Assembly (NCBI GenBank): GCA_019239895.1
Contig: JAFAZH010000041.1
Span: 124,001-188,000, forward strand
From: Abditibacteriaceae bacterium
GTDB taxonomy: Bacteria > Armatimonadota > Abditibacteriia > Abditibacteriales > Abditibacteriaceae
Direction: 5' to 3'
Length of the DNA stretch: 64,000 nt
How positions within the stretch are numbered: position 1 is the first letter of the stretch; each line of letters begins with the position of its first letter. Position numbers and translations under genes: made by a program. Positions 10,001 to 17,314 of this stretch are shown piece after piece. Below the pieces are notes generated by a model that saw nothing but the letters and a program-made list of their open reading frames with translations, ran no database searches and had not been told where the DNA came from.

Positions 10001-10320
10001 TGGACTTTGATCGCGTAGGAGACCCAACTGTCCTGACCCGTAACGACATGAGCCAAACGTCGCATATTGTGGCCGCCAACCTGATCCCCTACGAGCGTGC
10101 GGGTGACAGTTCCGCTCCGCGCAAATTGATGGGCGCTTATGCTACTCGTCGAGGTGACATCAATGGTATCGCGCAGGCCACTGGATTGAGTGCCTTCAAT
10201 AACTGATGGAGTTTGTGCGGAAGTTGGCGATATGGCGGCAACTGGCAGTATCCACTGAGTGCTGAGAAGTATGGCGCAGCCAATGTACAAGTGACAGCTT
10301 TTTAACAACGTATTGAGCAT
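7069..10320 (-). CDS. Large secreted glycosidase-like protein, family not recognised
   Basis: A 1083-residue protein with a Sec signal peptide (hydrophobic residues about 12-30, AxA-like cleavage region near VAAIS). Residues about 50-195 look like a beta-sandwich module. About 200-560 resemble a TIM-barrel hydrolase: IPYAGLNDRDVAARIDYIFR, DMPVQISCDTWWAN, and LNLDNEPVYWASGN, whose NEP (E369) looks like a clan GH-A acid/base. VGGEWNGNSLPE (E496) is a candidate nucleophile. The C-terminal 400 residues are predicted all-beta with an alpha-helical insert near 745-790. It lies 19 bp downstream of a MalG-type permease and 23 bp upstream of an RbsA-type ATPase, so its product is probably imported by this operon. 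I do not recognise the family; the catalytic assignment is inference. Confidence 0.75.
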   Translation of the reverse strand: MLNTLLKSCHLYIGCAILLSTQWILPVAAISPTSAQTPSVIEGTQSSGLRDTIDVTSTSSISAHQFARSGTVTRTLVGDQVGGHNMRRLAHVVTGQDSWVSYAIKVQPGQPTTVELEEMYGRNRDVNGYLVLADDAKVYLRTWQGCGAGPIHYFVQLPATNKRFVTLKLVNQLDTPFSISRIWAFSDFQRYFKGSHMAVPYYLAPTAWLSYTDYAADLAKLRQIKTSLGNHPHAKPAWTTWIPYAGLNDRDVAARIDYIFRLARDLDMPVQISCDTWWANTPGGADGKDGYWTDVEYQQVVYNATKKQFQLSVPNQWSNTPWLTVNHPTLNAFKAQRIRAAMSHLQKRYRELCAEGRQRLLLALNLDNEPVYWASGNAGLGSDLLLADFNSHTIEAAQRDGVTLDPTNGLNQSARLWLQHNLLDYNEMIGAAMADGLGRDATIVNGNTVTPPNDLLRNNIYTQAMVANADIQYPMLDAAYPFWETAAPAGVRVGGEWNGNSLPEIEAVTHQLALGRNAAVNAECGNNAAAMQGVRPGYALAQRYFTLYNYPLDKMNVAASEVEDLAQPFPAFRYQPVLLEDHFRDINWQKHVVASGGLQSGVIGNTAAIAIYPITNTEPGYLTYQLTAPHGSFSTGVYLEFQGRAFVFRKQDPNVNIRVLAGDRPDAATMQEVDRVFDDGDINAMHRIDLSALAKGKSTIYARLELNAPGLPQDVLSWCSIYHVRFTTAWPQELTHSLLPQDESLATVRAQNLVVSWRRDAELAIEALRASVTAPTPTKTEMQLAVKSAQTAYAQGSYAVAYELANRAISTALPTTFYVQQSGWLKPFSIRIETNQPVTCTITQCNDDQVELSKLIAERATSVRISASHLLPGQDYIVAPSSNGWSIRKARPGQVGHRLKADATGHIAWPITLTPGDAPQPKVLNGIYRSVSGHNALSVLPDAATGSEDIAITEHTILKRGEPGHESPAMLTELQRGDQVTARLGVAGNATEVTATYHNLEGTVSEFGQLTPYSMPYVILNTDKQRHIIDLSAPLHLPQGDITMKSQPLGTVGITIGDKLKLRVNPKTGRVFELWKTTVVTTP

Positions 10321-10339
10321 CTTGATCGGGTGGTGCCCT

Positions 10340-11173
10340 TTAACCTTTCAACCCAGTCATGGTGATACCGCGCACGAAGGTGCGTTGGGTGAAGAAGAAC
10401 AGAATAATGAGTGGCAGTGTTACCACTGTGGAAACGGCCATCATCTGCCCCCACTCGGCGCTGTATTGAGTCTTGAACATGGCCAGACCTAATGAAAGCG
10501 TATATTTGCGGTCATCAAAGAGGTAAATCAGCGGCCCCAAATAATCGTTCCACGCGCCGATAAAGGCGAAGAGGCCAATTGTCCAGAGGGCAGGTTTTGC
10601 CAGGGGCAGCACGATCAGGCGATAGTTGTCCCATTCGCTGGCACCATCAATGCGGGCCGCTTCGGTTAATTCGTTCGGGATGGTGCGGAAGAACTGGCGC
10701 AGCAGAAACACATTAAAGGCACTGGCTAAGAACGAAGGAAAGGTCAGTGGTAAGTAAGTATCAAGCCATCCTAAGTTTTTAAAGATGGTGAAGACGGGCA
10801 CCATCGTCACCTGCGGCGGCAAGAGCATGGTGCCGATGAAAAGATAAAAGAGAACTTCACGCCCACGCCACGGAATACGGCTGAGGCCATAAGCCACGAG
10901 GGATGAAGAAAGAACCGTCCCCACCACATTGGCCGCGCAAATCAGCAGGGTGTTGCGCAGATAAAGTCCAAACGGGACAGCAGTCAGTCCATTCGCATAA
11001 TTCTTCCACTGAAAGGGATGGGGAATCCAGACGGGCGGGTAGACCAGGATTTGCTTATCGGTTTTGAATGAGGTACTGACCAGCCACAAAAAGGGCAATA
11101 AAAAGATAATGCTCAGAGCCACTAAGGAGCCATAGACCAGCCCCTGCTTCCAAAAGTCTGCCTGATTACGCAA
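10340..11173 (-). CDS. Carbohydrate ABC transporter permease (MalG-like, CUT1)
   Basis: A 277-residue membrane protein with six predicted helices and the EAA-loop motif EAARIDGASEWDNYRLIVLP that docks onto the ATPase. N-terminal LPFLWLVSTSFKTDKQI and C-terminal FTQRTFVRGITMTGLKG are typical of MalG-type subunits. The start is TTG, chosen because AGGAG lies just upstream and it gives full family length. CUT1 importers need a MalF partner, a binding protein and a MalK ATPase; none is encoded here. It is the first gene of an operon whose other transport genes are CUT2. It either pairs with subunits elsewhere or is a relic. Confidence 0.9.
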   Translation of the reverse strand: MRNQADFWKQGLVYGSLVALSIIFLLPFLWLVSTSFKTDKQILVYPPVWIPHPFQWKNYANGLTAVPFGLYLRNTLLICAANVVGTVLSSSLVAYGLSRIPWRGREVLFYLFIGTMLLPPQVTMVPVFTIFKNLGWLDTYLPLTFPSFLASAFNVFLLRQFFRTIPNELTEAARIDGASEWDNYRLIVLPLAKPALWTIGLFAFIGAWNDYLGPLIYLFDDRKYTLSLGLAMFKTQYSAEWGQMMAVSTVVTLPLIILFFFTQRTFVRGITMTGLKG

Positions 11174-11309
11174 AGTCGGTCTCCTATTCCCGGCCTAAGT
11201 GATAATTACTGAAAGTGGATTCAATAAGTATGTTACAGGCAGAGAATCTTACCAACCCCAGAGGCTACCCTTTGCAAAAATAATATTTAGCTTAAGCGAA
11301 AGCCCGGTT

Positions 11310-12728
11310 TTACGTTTTAGTCACGCCGGGAAAATGTGGCTGATAGTTGGGGAAGACGGCGGCCAGGCGTCCATTGTGGCTGTAGTCGGTATTGACGCGG
11401 CGCGTCAGGACTTCGGCCAAGACATCACGATAATCCATCGTTACACGCAGGTCGCCTGGCCCTTCCAGTTGATGATCTTCCAACCCTGGCCAACGCGCCA
11501 ACACTTTGCCGCCAATAACACCCTGGCCCATCAGCATCATCACGCTGGCGCGTCCGTGATCGGTGCCTAATCCGGTGTTCTCTTGCAAGCGGCGTCCAAA
11601 CTCCGTCATCACAACCACCGTGACGCCCTTCATGTCTTTGCCCATATCCCCCGCAAAAGCAGCCAACGATTTACCAATATCTTCTAACTGCGCGGGCAGG
11701 ATATTATTCTGTGCGACGTGCGTATCCCACAGATAAGGGCCGCGATGATCGAGGCAGGCGATTTCTAAACCGACATGGCCCTTGAGCAAACACGCCACTT
11801 GTCGTAAGCCAGTGCCTAATTCGCTGTTGGGATAAACCGCGCCGTTGGCCGGGCGATAGTGGGTGGGGTCTAATTTATTGAGCGCATCCAGCACCGCGAG
11901 GGTTTCCCGGCCAGCATGGGCGACTGCATCCTGACCGTCTTCATATAATTGAGTCAGCGTGTGGTGCATGGCCTCAACCCGATTCGCTCTGCTGCCTGGT
12001 ATATGCGTTGCCTCTGATGTATTCGGCAGCGACAGACGGAAATCGGCTAAGGAATTAAGAGCCGTGGCATCAGTGGCCCCGCGCAGTGAATCGGGCATCA
12101 CGTTGCTGAAAGCGACTGCGCGCAGTGGAGAGGCATTGTTACGGGGGCTGTTGTCGAGATGGCGGGCCAGCCAACCACTGCCCGTGCCAGTAGATTCCGT
12201 AGCCAAGCCTCGCTCCATCGCGGACATGGCCTCAAAATGAGAGCGGGTATGATCGCCTGAACCAACCGCATGGGCAAATCCTAGCAGACCCTCGCCATAA
12301 AGTGGGCGCAACGGCGCGAGAGCAGGGTGCAAACCAAAGAAGCCATCTAAGTCAAGAGCGCGATTGTTAGCCCTGGCGCGGCGATCATTGGGTGCCGCCA
12401 CACCAAGCGTTTGGCGATGGCGATGATAAGCGTCTTCGGCATAAGGCACCACCATACTTAAACCATCTGCGCCCCCTCGCATAAAGACGACTACCAAAAC
12501 ATCGCCTTGCGTTTCCTGTTGCCCCGGCATAATGGCGACATCGGCCAAAGCCGTGGCGCTACGGGCCATCCAGCCGACTGAGGCCAAGGCTGCACCCATT
12601 AAGGCTTGTCGTCGCGTGAACTTTGCCCCTGCATAAGCTTCAGTTGTGGCAGGTCGTGCGGGCTTCTCCAGCGGCTTGCGCGATGCTTCATTGCCGTGTC
12701 CATCACAACCGCACCAATTAGGTCTCAT
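11310..12728 (-). CDS. DUF1501 family Tat-exported protein
   Basis: A 472-residue protein with a twin-arginine export signal, FTRRQALMGAALASVGWMAR at residues about 38-57, preceded by an unusually long Cys/His-containing leader (CGCDG). The body matches DUF1501, of the alkaline phosphatase/sulfatase-like fold: VVVFMRGGADGLSMVVPYAED, GFAHAVGSGDHTRSHFEAM, VVVMTEFGRRLQENTGLGTD followed by HGRA. The metal-binding-type Asp/His positions of the superfamily appear kept. DUF1501 genes are commonly paired with DUF1800, as here. The biochemical function is not established. It is separated from the DUF1800 gene by a 150-bp perfect-armed inverted repeat. Confidence 0.9.
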   Translation of the reverse strand: MRPNWCGCDGHGNEASRKPLEKPARPATTEAYAGAKFTRRQALMGAALASVGWMARSATALADVAIMPGQQETQGDVLVVVFMRGGADGLSMVVPYAEDAYHRHRQTLGVAAPNDRRARANNRALDLDGFFGLHPALAPLRPLYGEGLLGFAHAVGSGDHTRSHFEAMSAMERGLATESTGTGSGWLARHLDNSPRNNASPLRAVAFSNVMPDSLRGATDATALNSLADFRLSLPNTSEATHIPGSRANRVEAMHHTLTQLYEDGQDAVAHAGRETLAVLDALNKLDPTHYRPANGAVYPNSELGTGLRQVACLLKGHVGLEIACLDHRGPYLWDTHVAQNNILPAQLEDIGKSLAAFAGDMGKDMKGVTVVVMTEFGRRLQENTGLGTDHGRASVMMLMGQGVIGGKVLARWPGLEDHQLEGPGDLRVTMDYRDVLAEVLTRRVNTDYSHNGRLAAVFPNYQPHFPGVTKT

Positions 12729-12768
12729 CTTACTTACTCCATGCTACGTTAAGTTCAGGGCTGACTTA

Positions 12769-12918
12769 GACCCGCCGCTAAAGCAGCGGGCTGAGGACAT
12801 AAGCCCGGTGAACCGGGCTGCTGCATAAACTGGGATTTTGCATATCATAAAATAGCTGCTGCATCATAGCCCCGTTCAAGGGGCTTTACGGTTCAGCCCG
12901 CTGCTTTAGCGGCGGGTC
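12769..12918. repeat. Family B inverted repeat, 26-bp perfect arms
   Basis: Perfect 26-bp arms lie at 12769-12794 and 12893-12918 (core CCCGCCGCTAAAGCAGCGGG). Between them are two further hairpins, AAGCCCGGTGAACCGGGCT and AGCCCCGTTCAAGGGGCTTT. The arms are self-complementary, so the whole can fold as a multi-branched structure. It fills the gap between the DUF1800 and DUF1501 genes. Confidence 0.92.
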
Positions 12919-12934
12919 GTGCTAAAGGTTCCAA

Positions 12935-14434
12935 TTACCGCCATTGAAACTGTGGACAGGAAAGCAGAAGAGCTGCCACCTCGGCCATAATCGGGTTATT
13001 CTTACCGTTTGATGGTGGTATTTGCGCCAGGTGATCGTGCAACTTATTGCGTAAAGGTTGCAATGCGGCGGTCTCAGTGTGTTCGCCTAAAATCAGGGCG
13101 AAGAGAGCATCGCCATACTCAATGCCTGTCGTGGCATGAGCAGCCTTCATTAAGGCGGGTAAATCTACTGTGGTGCCTTTGATACTGCCAGTAGTGAGGG
13201 CAAAGGCGAAATTCCAACGTGCCAGTAGAGAACCTGTCCAGGCGGTAGTGCGGTCGGGATAGCCATCGGGCATCGGCCATTGATAGAGCGGTTGGCCCAT
13301 GTGCGCCAGGTGTTCTTGCAGAGCGGTGTTAGCATCCGTATCGGCATTGAGGGCGCGCAGGGCGGAAACCATGAAGTCCAGGGGCCGCTTCATAATAGGT
13401 GGCGCGTTCAAGAATTCCGGTGATAAAAACAGCGGGCGCAGCATGGAGCGAATATCGCCGTTTGTCTTAAGGTAAATCTCGGCCAGTTTTTGTGTCCAGG
13501 GTGAGTCGCCGTTCCCCAAGAAATAACGACAAAGTTTACGCGCTATAAAATGCGCGGTGGAGGGATGTTTGGCTAAAATATCTAAGACCTTCTCGCCATC
13601 CTGTTGACCCCCACCTGCTGGTATCGTGACGCCTAAGACGGTTTTTGTCCCGTTATCATGGTGGCTTTCGTCAAAGCGAAAGGTGCCCTTGCGGTGCAGG
13701 AACCGGTCTTCAATCGTCCAACCCGTTAAGCAGCGCGCGACCTCTTGCACATCTTTTTGTGTGTAGCCACCATGCACACCCAGGGTGTGTAATTCCATTA
13801 ATTCACGAGCATAGTTTTCATTGGCTACACCGCGCTGGTTGACTTGATTATCGAGGTAGCCGAGCATGGCCGGGCTGTGCGCTGAAGCTCGCAGTAAATC
13901 AGGGAAAGTGCCGAGGGCGTGCTTGCGAATGACATTCATCTCATCATTCGGCTTGAAATAAACGCCATTGCCTTTACGGGCATAGATGTTGAAATGGTTG
14001 CCCCAGAAATCCACCAATCGTTCGCGCAGTTGATGGCGACTATAAACCGCGTGCAAAAGGCCCGCTTGTTGCAACTGGCGCAACACTTCCTTTTCCCTCA
14101 CATCGCGCATGTCTATGGCATCCTCGTGAAAGGCGTCAATGCCACGCAGTCGCAATGTCAGACTAAGCTCTTCTGTTTCGTCCGGGTTCAACTGCTCTTC
14201 AATGTAGTGCGCTGCACCCATTGAGGCGACACGCTCGACTTCGCCGGGAATGGGGCCAAAGCTGAGCCGATTAATGAGGCGGACGGTTGGCTCCGTGACC
14301 CCGGCTGGCAAGGCGATGGACTTGGCGAGCGTGGGCGGTGTGTAGCGGTGTATAACGCGAGAGCAACCGGAAAGGAGAGTTCCCGCCCCGGCAGCAGCTC
14401 CCAGCCGCAAACAATCGCGCCGAATGAGTTTCAT
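12935..14434 (-). CDS. DUF1800 family exported protein
   Basis: A 499-residue protein with a combined Tat/lipoprotein-like signal: RRDCLRLGAAAGAGTLLSGC at residues 4-23. DUF1800 signatures are present: INRLSFGPIPGEVERV near residue 50, LVDFWGNHFNIYARKGNGVY, ENYARELMELHTLGVHGGYT followed by QKDVQEVARCLTGWTI, and the C-terminal MPDGYP. DUF1800 proteins are widespread in Planctomycetes, Acidobacteria and related phyla, nearly always next to DUF1501, and are presumed to act together at the cell surface. The gene ends 17 bp from the family B repeat and starts 24 bp after the membrane-protein gene, suggesting one transcript of three genes. Confidence 0.9.
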   Translation of the reverse strand: MKLIRRDCLRLGAAAGAGTLLSGCSRVIHRYTPPTLAKSIALPAGVTEPTVRLINRLSFGPIPGEVERVASMGAAHYIEEQLNPDETEELSLTLRLRGIDAFHEDAIDMRDVREKEVLRQLQQAGLLHAVYSRHQLRERLVDFWGNHFNIYARKGNGVYFKPNDEMNVIRKHALGTFPDLLRASAHSPAMLGYLDNQVNQRGVANENYARELMELHTLGVHGGYTQKDVQEVARCLTGWTIEDRFLHRKGTFRFDESHHDNGTKTVLGVTIPAGGGQQDGEKVLDILAKHPSTAHFIARKLCRYFLGNGDSPWTQKLAEIYLKTNGDIRSMLRPLFLSPEFLNAPPIMKRPLDFMVSALRALNADTDANTALQEHLAHMGQPLYQWPMPDGYPDRTTAWTGSLLARWNFAFALTTGSIKGTTVDLPALMKAAHATTGIEYGDALFALILGEHTETAALQPLRNKLHDHLAQIPPSNGKNNPIMAEVAALLLSCPQFQWR

Positions 14435-14457
14435 AACACTTGAGGTCTTAGTGGCTA

Positions 14458-15105
14458 TTAAATACCTTCGCCAATTTTAGGCAATGAGGTTTTAGGTAGC
14501 GAGGTCGCAACGACTTCATCATTGCGTGGCTGGATGTAAGACGGCAGTGGAGTTTGAGCAGCCGGGAAGGGTGTAAAGGGTGGCTGGTCGGGAACTGGTG
14601 TGGGGGCCACAACTGGTGCTGGACGCGGTTGTTTGTTCCACAACGCCTTTACCCCTGCGCCCAGTGACATGATGATAACCAGTGGCGTCAGCAGGAACCA
14701 GCCGAGGAGGGGCAACCAACAGGCCATAACAATGAGCGCACCGCCACGACACAGGGCTTTAAATTCCGATAGTCCCGGCTCCAGGCCACGAATGCGCTGG
14801 TTAATCAGCAGGGCCAGTCCGCCCGCGCCCAGTGAACTGAGCCAGAGTAGCCCGGTCAAGAGTCCCACGCCGACCAACTTTAACAGGCCATGTGGATGAT
14901 TGAGGAGCGCAATCGAAAGCAAGCCGAGAGTGAAAGTCAGCACCAGACCAACCCCTAGAGAAGCCCACGGCGCTTTTTCCAGATGCTCCTGTGCCTGGGC
15001 GACACGCCGGTTAAAAATCAATGCCATGCTGATGAGCAAAGCCCAGCCCGACAGCCCAATCCCAATTATTCCAGCGACGACCGCCAGCACATCACCGATA
15101 GTCAT
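14458..15105 (-). CDS. Membrane protein of unknown function with proline-rich tail
   Basis: A 215-residue protein with four hydrophobic segments at about 5-30, 47-68, 72-100 and 118-150, separated by short charged loops, then a 65-residue hydrophilic Pro-rich C-terminus (PAPVVAPTPVPDQPPFTPFP). I do not recognise a family. It is the first gene of the DUF1800/DUF1501 operon, 24 bp upstream of DUF1800, and could be an anchor or export helper for that pair, which is inference. The ATG has AAGGAG about 10 bases upstream. Confidence 0.7.
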   Translation of the reverse strand: MTIGDVLAVVAGIIGIGLSGWALLISMALIFNRRVAQAQEHLEKAPWASLGVGLVLTFTLGLLSIALLNHPHGLLKLVGVGLLTGLLWLSSLGAGGLALLINQRIRGLEPGLSEFKALCRGGALIVMACWLPLLGWFLLTPLVIIMSLGAGVKALWNKQPRPAPVVAPTPVPDQPPFTPFPAAQTPLPSYIQPRNDEVVATSLPKTSLPKIGEGI

Positions 15106-15124
15106 AAGATACTCCTTTTTACTG

Positions 15125-15204
15125 CGAATACGGGAAACAGAATACAGGAAACAGACACTTATAACGATCCATCACCCGTTTTCTGTATTCTGTTTCCTAT
15201 ATTC
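15125..15204. repeat. Family F inverted repeat rich in short internal words
   Basis: GAATACGGGAAACAGAATAC at 15125 begins a 29-base arm that is closely matched in inverted form at 15179-15204. Within each arm GAAACAG and AATACAG recur in tandem. It fills the gap between two minus-strand genes and ends 4 bp from the stop codon at 15209. Confidence 0.8.
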
Positions 15205-15208
15205 TTAT

Positions 15209-16324
15209 TCATGAAACGCGTATCTTGTTAATCCACAGGGTATTGTCGGTATTCGTCTGGTTAAGAATGCCACTCACATCCATGAAGAGCACCTGCTTGA
15301 CTTGGTCGAGGTCGAGGCGGTTGTTAGCATCCTTGGAATCATCGGCAGGCTTCAGGTTGGCAAAATCAATGTTGATGCTTTGCAACTGGGCGTTGGCAGG
15401 CACTTCGATGGCTGTGTTATATTTGCCGCCCCCTGTTTCTTCTAATTGAACGATTAGTGTCGCTGCCTTGGTAGAGGCTACATCAAAGGTCAGGTGTTTT
15501 TTGTCTGCCAAGAGACCACGCCTAATGCTCTTACTCATGACTACTAATTGTTGGGGAGCCTGTCGGTAATCGGCCTGCAATGCGGGGCCGTCGAGAATCT
15601 TATCTTTCACTCTGCTAAGCTGAATACCGCCGACCGCAAGCCAGGATAGTTGCGGATGGGCGAAGGCATCCAAGTCTATCATGCCGTCGGGAGCTGTATC
15701 TGGTTCGGGCAAAGGTTGTGGGCTAATCAGAAAGTCATCCAAATAGAATCGGTGCGGTGCCGCTTGCACATGCAGCAATTGAGCCATCTGAGGATTTTGG
15801 ATGAAAATCTGATTAACATCACCAATGGCCACCGCTTGGACTTGATCCAAATCGAGCTTATTGTCGGGGTCTTTGGGATCGTCTGGGTTATCGGATAAAA
15901 CGAAATCAGAAGGTGCTATTTCCACTCGTTGCCAGGTGTCTTTGGGCGCGATAAACATGGCTAAATAGCGCCCGCCGTTGGCTTCTTGCAACACGAGCGT
16001 CAGATTGGCCCCATAATCGGATTTGATCCAGAACTGGAAGGCTTGGGTATTTTTAGGCAGCCCATTCGCCGTAGGATTAATGAGGGCATTAAATTGATTC
16101 GGCTTAAGTTCGTAATCGAATTCCAATGCGCCCTGGCCTTCTTTGACATTGGCGGCATCGTGAGTAATGCCCGCTTTAGCCGATTCGCCAAAAGCCGTCC
16201 ATTCTCCAGCGCCAGTTTCAAACGTGTCGTGGGTGATAAGATTGGCGGGGGCTGTCGGTTGTGCCCCGGCTATACCGCAAGTTAAGGTCATGGCGCTACC
16301 AACTAACCAAGCATTTAGTTTCAT
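15209..16324 (-). CDS. Secreted protein with two carbohydrate-binding-like beta-sandwich modules
   Basis: A 371-residue protein with a Sec signal (CGIAGAQ cleavage region near residue 21). It consists of two copies of one module, about 30-205 and 215-371. Each ends with a DLDQV block followed by a YLDDF/LWINKI strand: DPDNKLDLDQVQAVAIGD in module 1 and DANNRLDLDQVKQVLFMDVS in module 2. The pattern resembles jelly-roll carbohydrate-binding modules of the CBM11/CIA30 type. A full-length paralogue is encoded at 40361-41494. It is transcribed divergently from a two-component regulator. No catalytic residues are evident, so a binding or scaffold role is inferred. Confidence 0.75.
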   Translation of the reverse strand: MKLNAWLVGSAMTLTCGIAGAQPTAPANLITHDTFETGAGEWTAFGESAKAGITHDAANVKEGQGALEFDYELKPNQFNALINPTANGLPKNTQAFQFWIKSDYGANLTLVLQEANGGRYLAMFIAPKDTWQRVEIAPSDFVLSDNPDDPKDPDNKLDLDQVQAVAIGDVNQIFIQNPQMAQLLHVQAAPHRFYLDDFLISPQPLPEPDTAPDGMIDLDAFAHPQLSWLAVGGIQLSRVKDKILDGPALQADYRQAPQQLVVMSKSIRRGLLADKKHLTFDVASTKAATLIVQLEETGGGKYNTAIEVPANAQLQSINIDFANLKPADDSKDANNRLDLDQVKQVLFMDVSGILNQTNTDNTLWINKIRVS

Positions 16325-16530
16325 TTCAGGTCTGCTCCTTTAGCTCCACTCTTTATTTTGACTGATCCCACTCTACAGTTGGGTCGGGAACACCACAAAC
16401 TCGGTCAATGCTTTGTAGAGTTTTGTCAGTAAGGTGTTAATTAGATTTACAATTCTTGACAAAAGTTCGTGAGACTACCTTTGCCATTACATATAGACTT
16501 AATGCACCTCTCGCGCAAGGGGCAATATCC

Positions 16531-16559
16531 GGTCATAACACAAGCCAGGTCATAACACA
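16531..16559 (+). promoter_or_regulatory. Tandem GGTCATAACACA repeats upstream of the response regulator
   Basis: Two exact 12-base copies of GGTCATAACACA begin 17 bp apart (16531 and 16548), the second ending 9 bases before the ATG, so it covers the usual ribosome-binding position. Direct repeats are the normal target form for OmpR-type regulators. This may be an autoregulatory site or an RNA-level signal. Confidence 0.45.
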
Positions 16560-16568
16560 GGTCAAGCC

Positions 16569-17309
16569 ATGAATCGAGTGTTAGTCATAGATGACGATGT
16601 GGAATTATGTGAACTAGTTCAAGAGTATTTAGAACCAGAAGGCTTTGATTTAGAGACGGTTCACAATGGTGAAGCGGGATTGCAACTCGCGGCGACTGGT
16701 TCCTATGTCTTGGTCATCTTGGATGTCATGTTGCCCGGTTTGGGTGGCTTTGAAATTCTGCGGCGTCTGCGTGCCGCCAAGGAGCCAGCAGCGCGCACCC
16801 CGGTGCTGATGCTGACGGCGCGCGGCGATGATGTAGATCGCATCGTTGGCTTAGAATTAGGGGCCGATGATTATCTGCCTAAACCTTTTAATCCCCGTGA
16901 ATTAGTGGCGCGCATTCACGCTATTTTGCGCCGCACCCGTGCTGAGCCGGAAGCGGCCATAACATCCCCCTCTAGTGCCCGCCTGATTGTTGGTGACATC
17001 GAATTAGATGCTGCGGCTCGCACTGTGCGCCGCGCTGGAGAATCACTGGATTTGACCACTGTCGAGTTTGATCTATTAGCCGTGCTGTTACGCACTGCCG
17101 GGCGCGTCGTAACACGCGATGAAATGGTGCGCGAAGTTTTTGGGCGCAAGTTTACGGCTTATGACCGCAGCGTGGATATGCACGTCAGCAATTTGCGTAA
17201 GAAGTTGGGCCATTATCCTGATGGTGAAGAGCGCATTAAAACCGTGCGCAGCATGGGTTACATCTATGCGGTGTATGCATCGGGTGATAGTGAAAAGCAT
17301 AATTCCTGA
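16569..17309 (+). CDS. OmpR-family response regulator, CpxR-like (copy 1)
   Basis: A 246-residue DNA-binding regulator. The receiver domain (1-120) has the acidic cluster DDD at 8-10, phospho-acceptor D52 in VILDVMLPG, and LTARGDDVDRIVGLELGADD with LPKPF carrying the conserved lysine. The winged-helix output domain (about 140-240) contains the OmpR signatures LTTVEFDLLAVLL and YDRSVDMHVSNLRKKLG. The kinase gene begins 5 bp downstream. The gene for the secreted beta-sandwich protein diverges from the same 244-bp gap, making it a likely target. The product is highly similar to the regulator at 27402-28175. Confidence 0.95.
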   Translation: MNRVLVIDDDVELCELVQEYLEPEGFDLETVHNGEAGLQLAATGSYVLVILDVMLPGLGGFEILRRLRAAKEPAARTPVLMLTARGDDVDRIVGLELGADDYLPKPFNPRELVARIHAILRRTRAEPEAAITSPSSARLIVGDIELDAAARTVRRAGESLDLTTVEFDLLAVLLRTAGRVVTRDEMVREVFGRKFTAYDRSVDMHVSNLRKKLGHYPDGEERIKTVRSMGYIYAVYASGDSEKHNS

Positions 17310-17314
17310 GTGAG

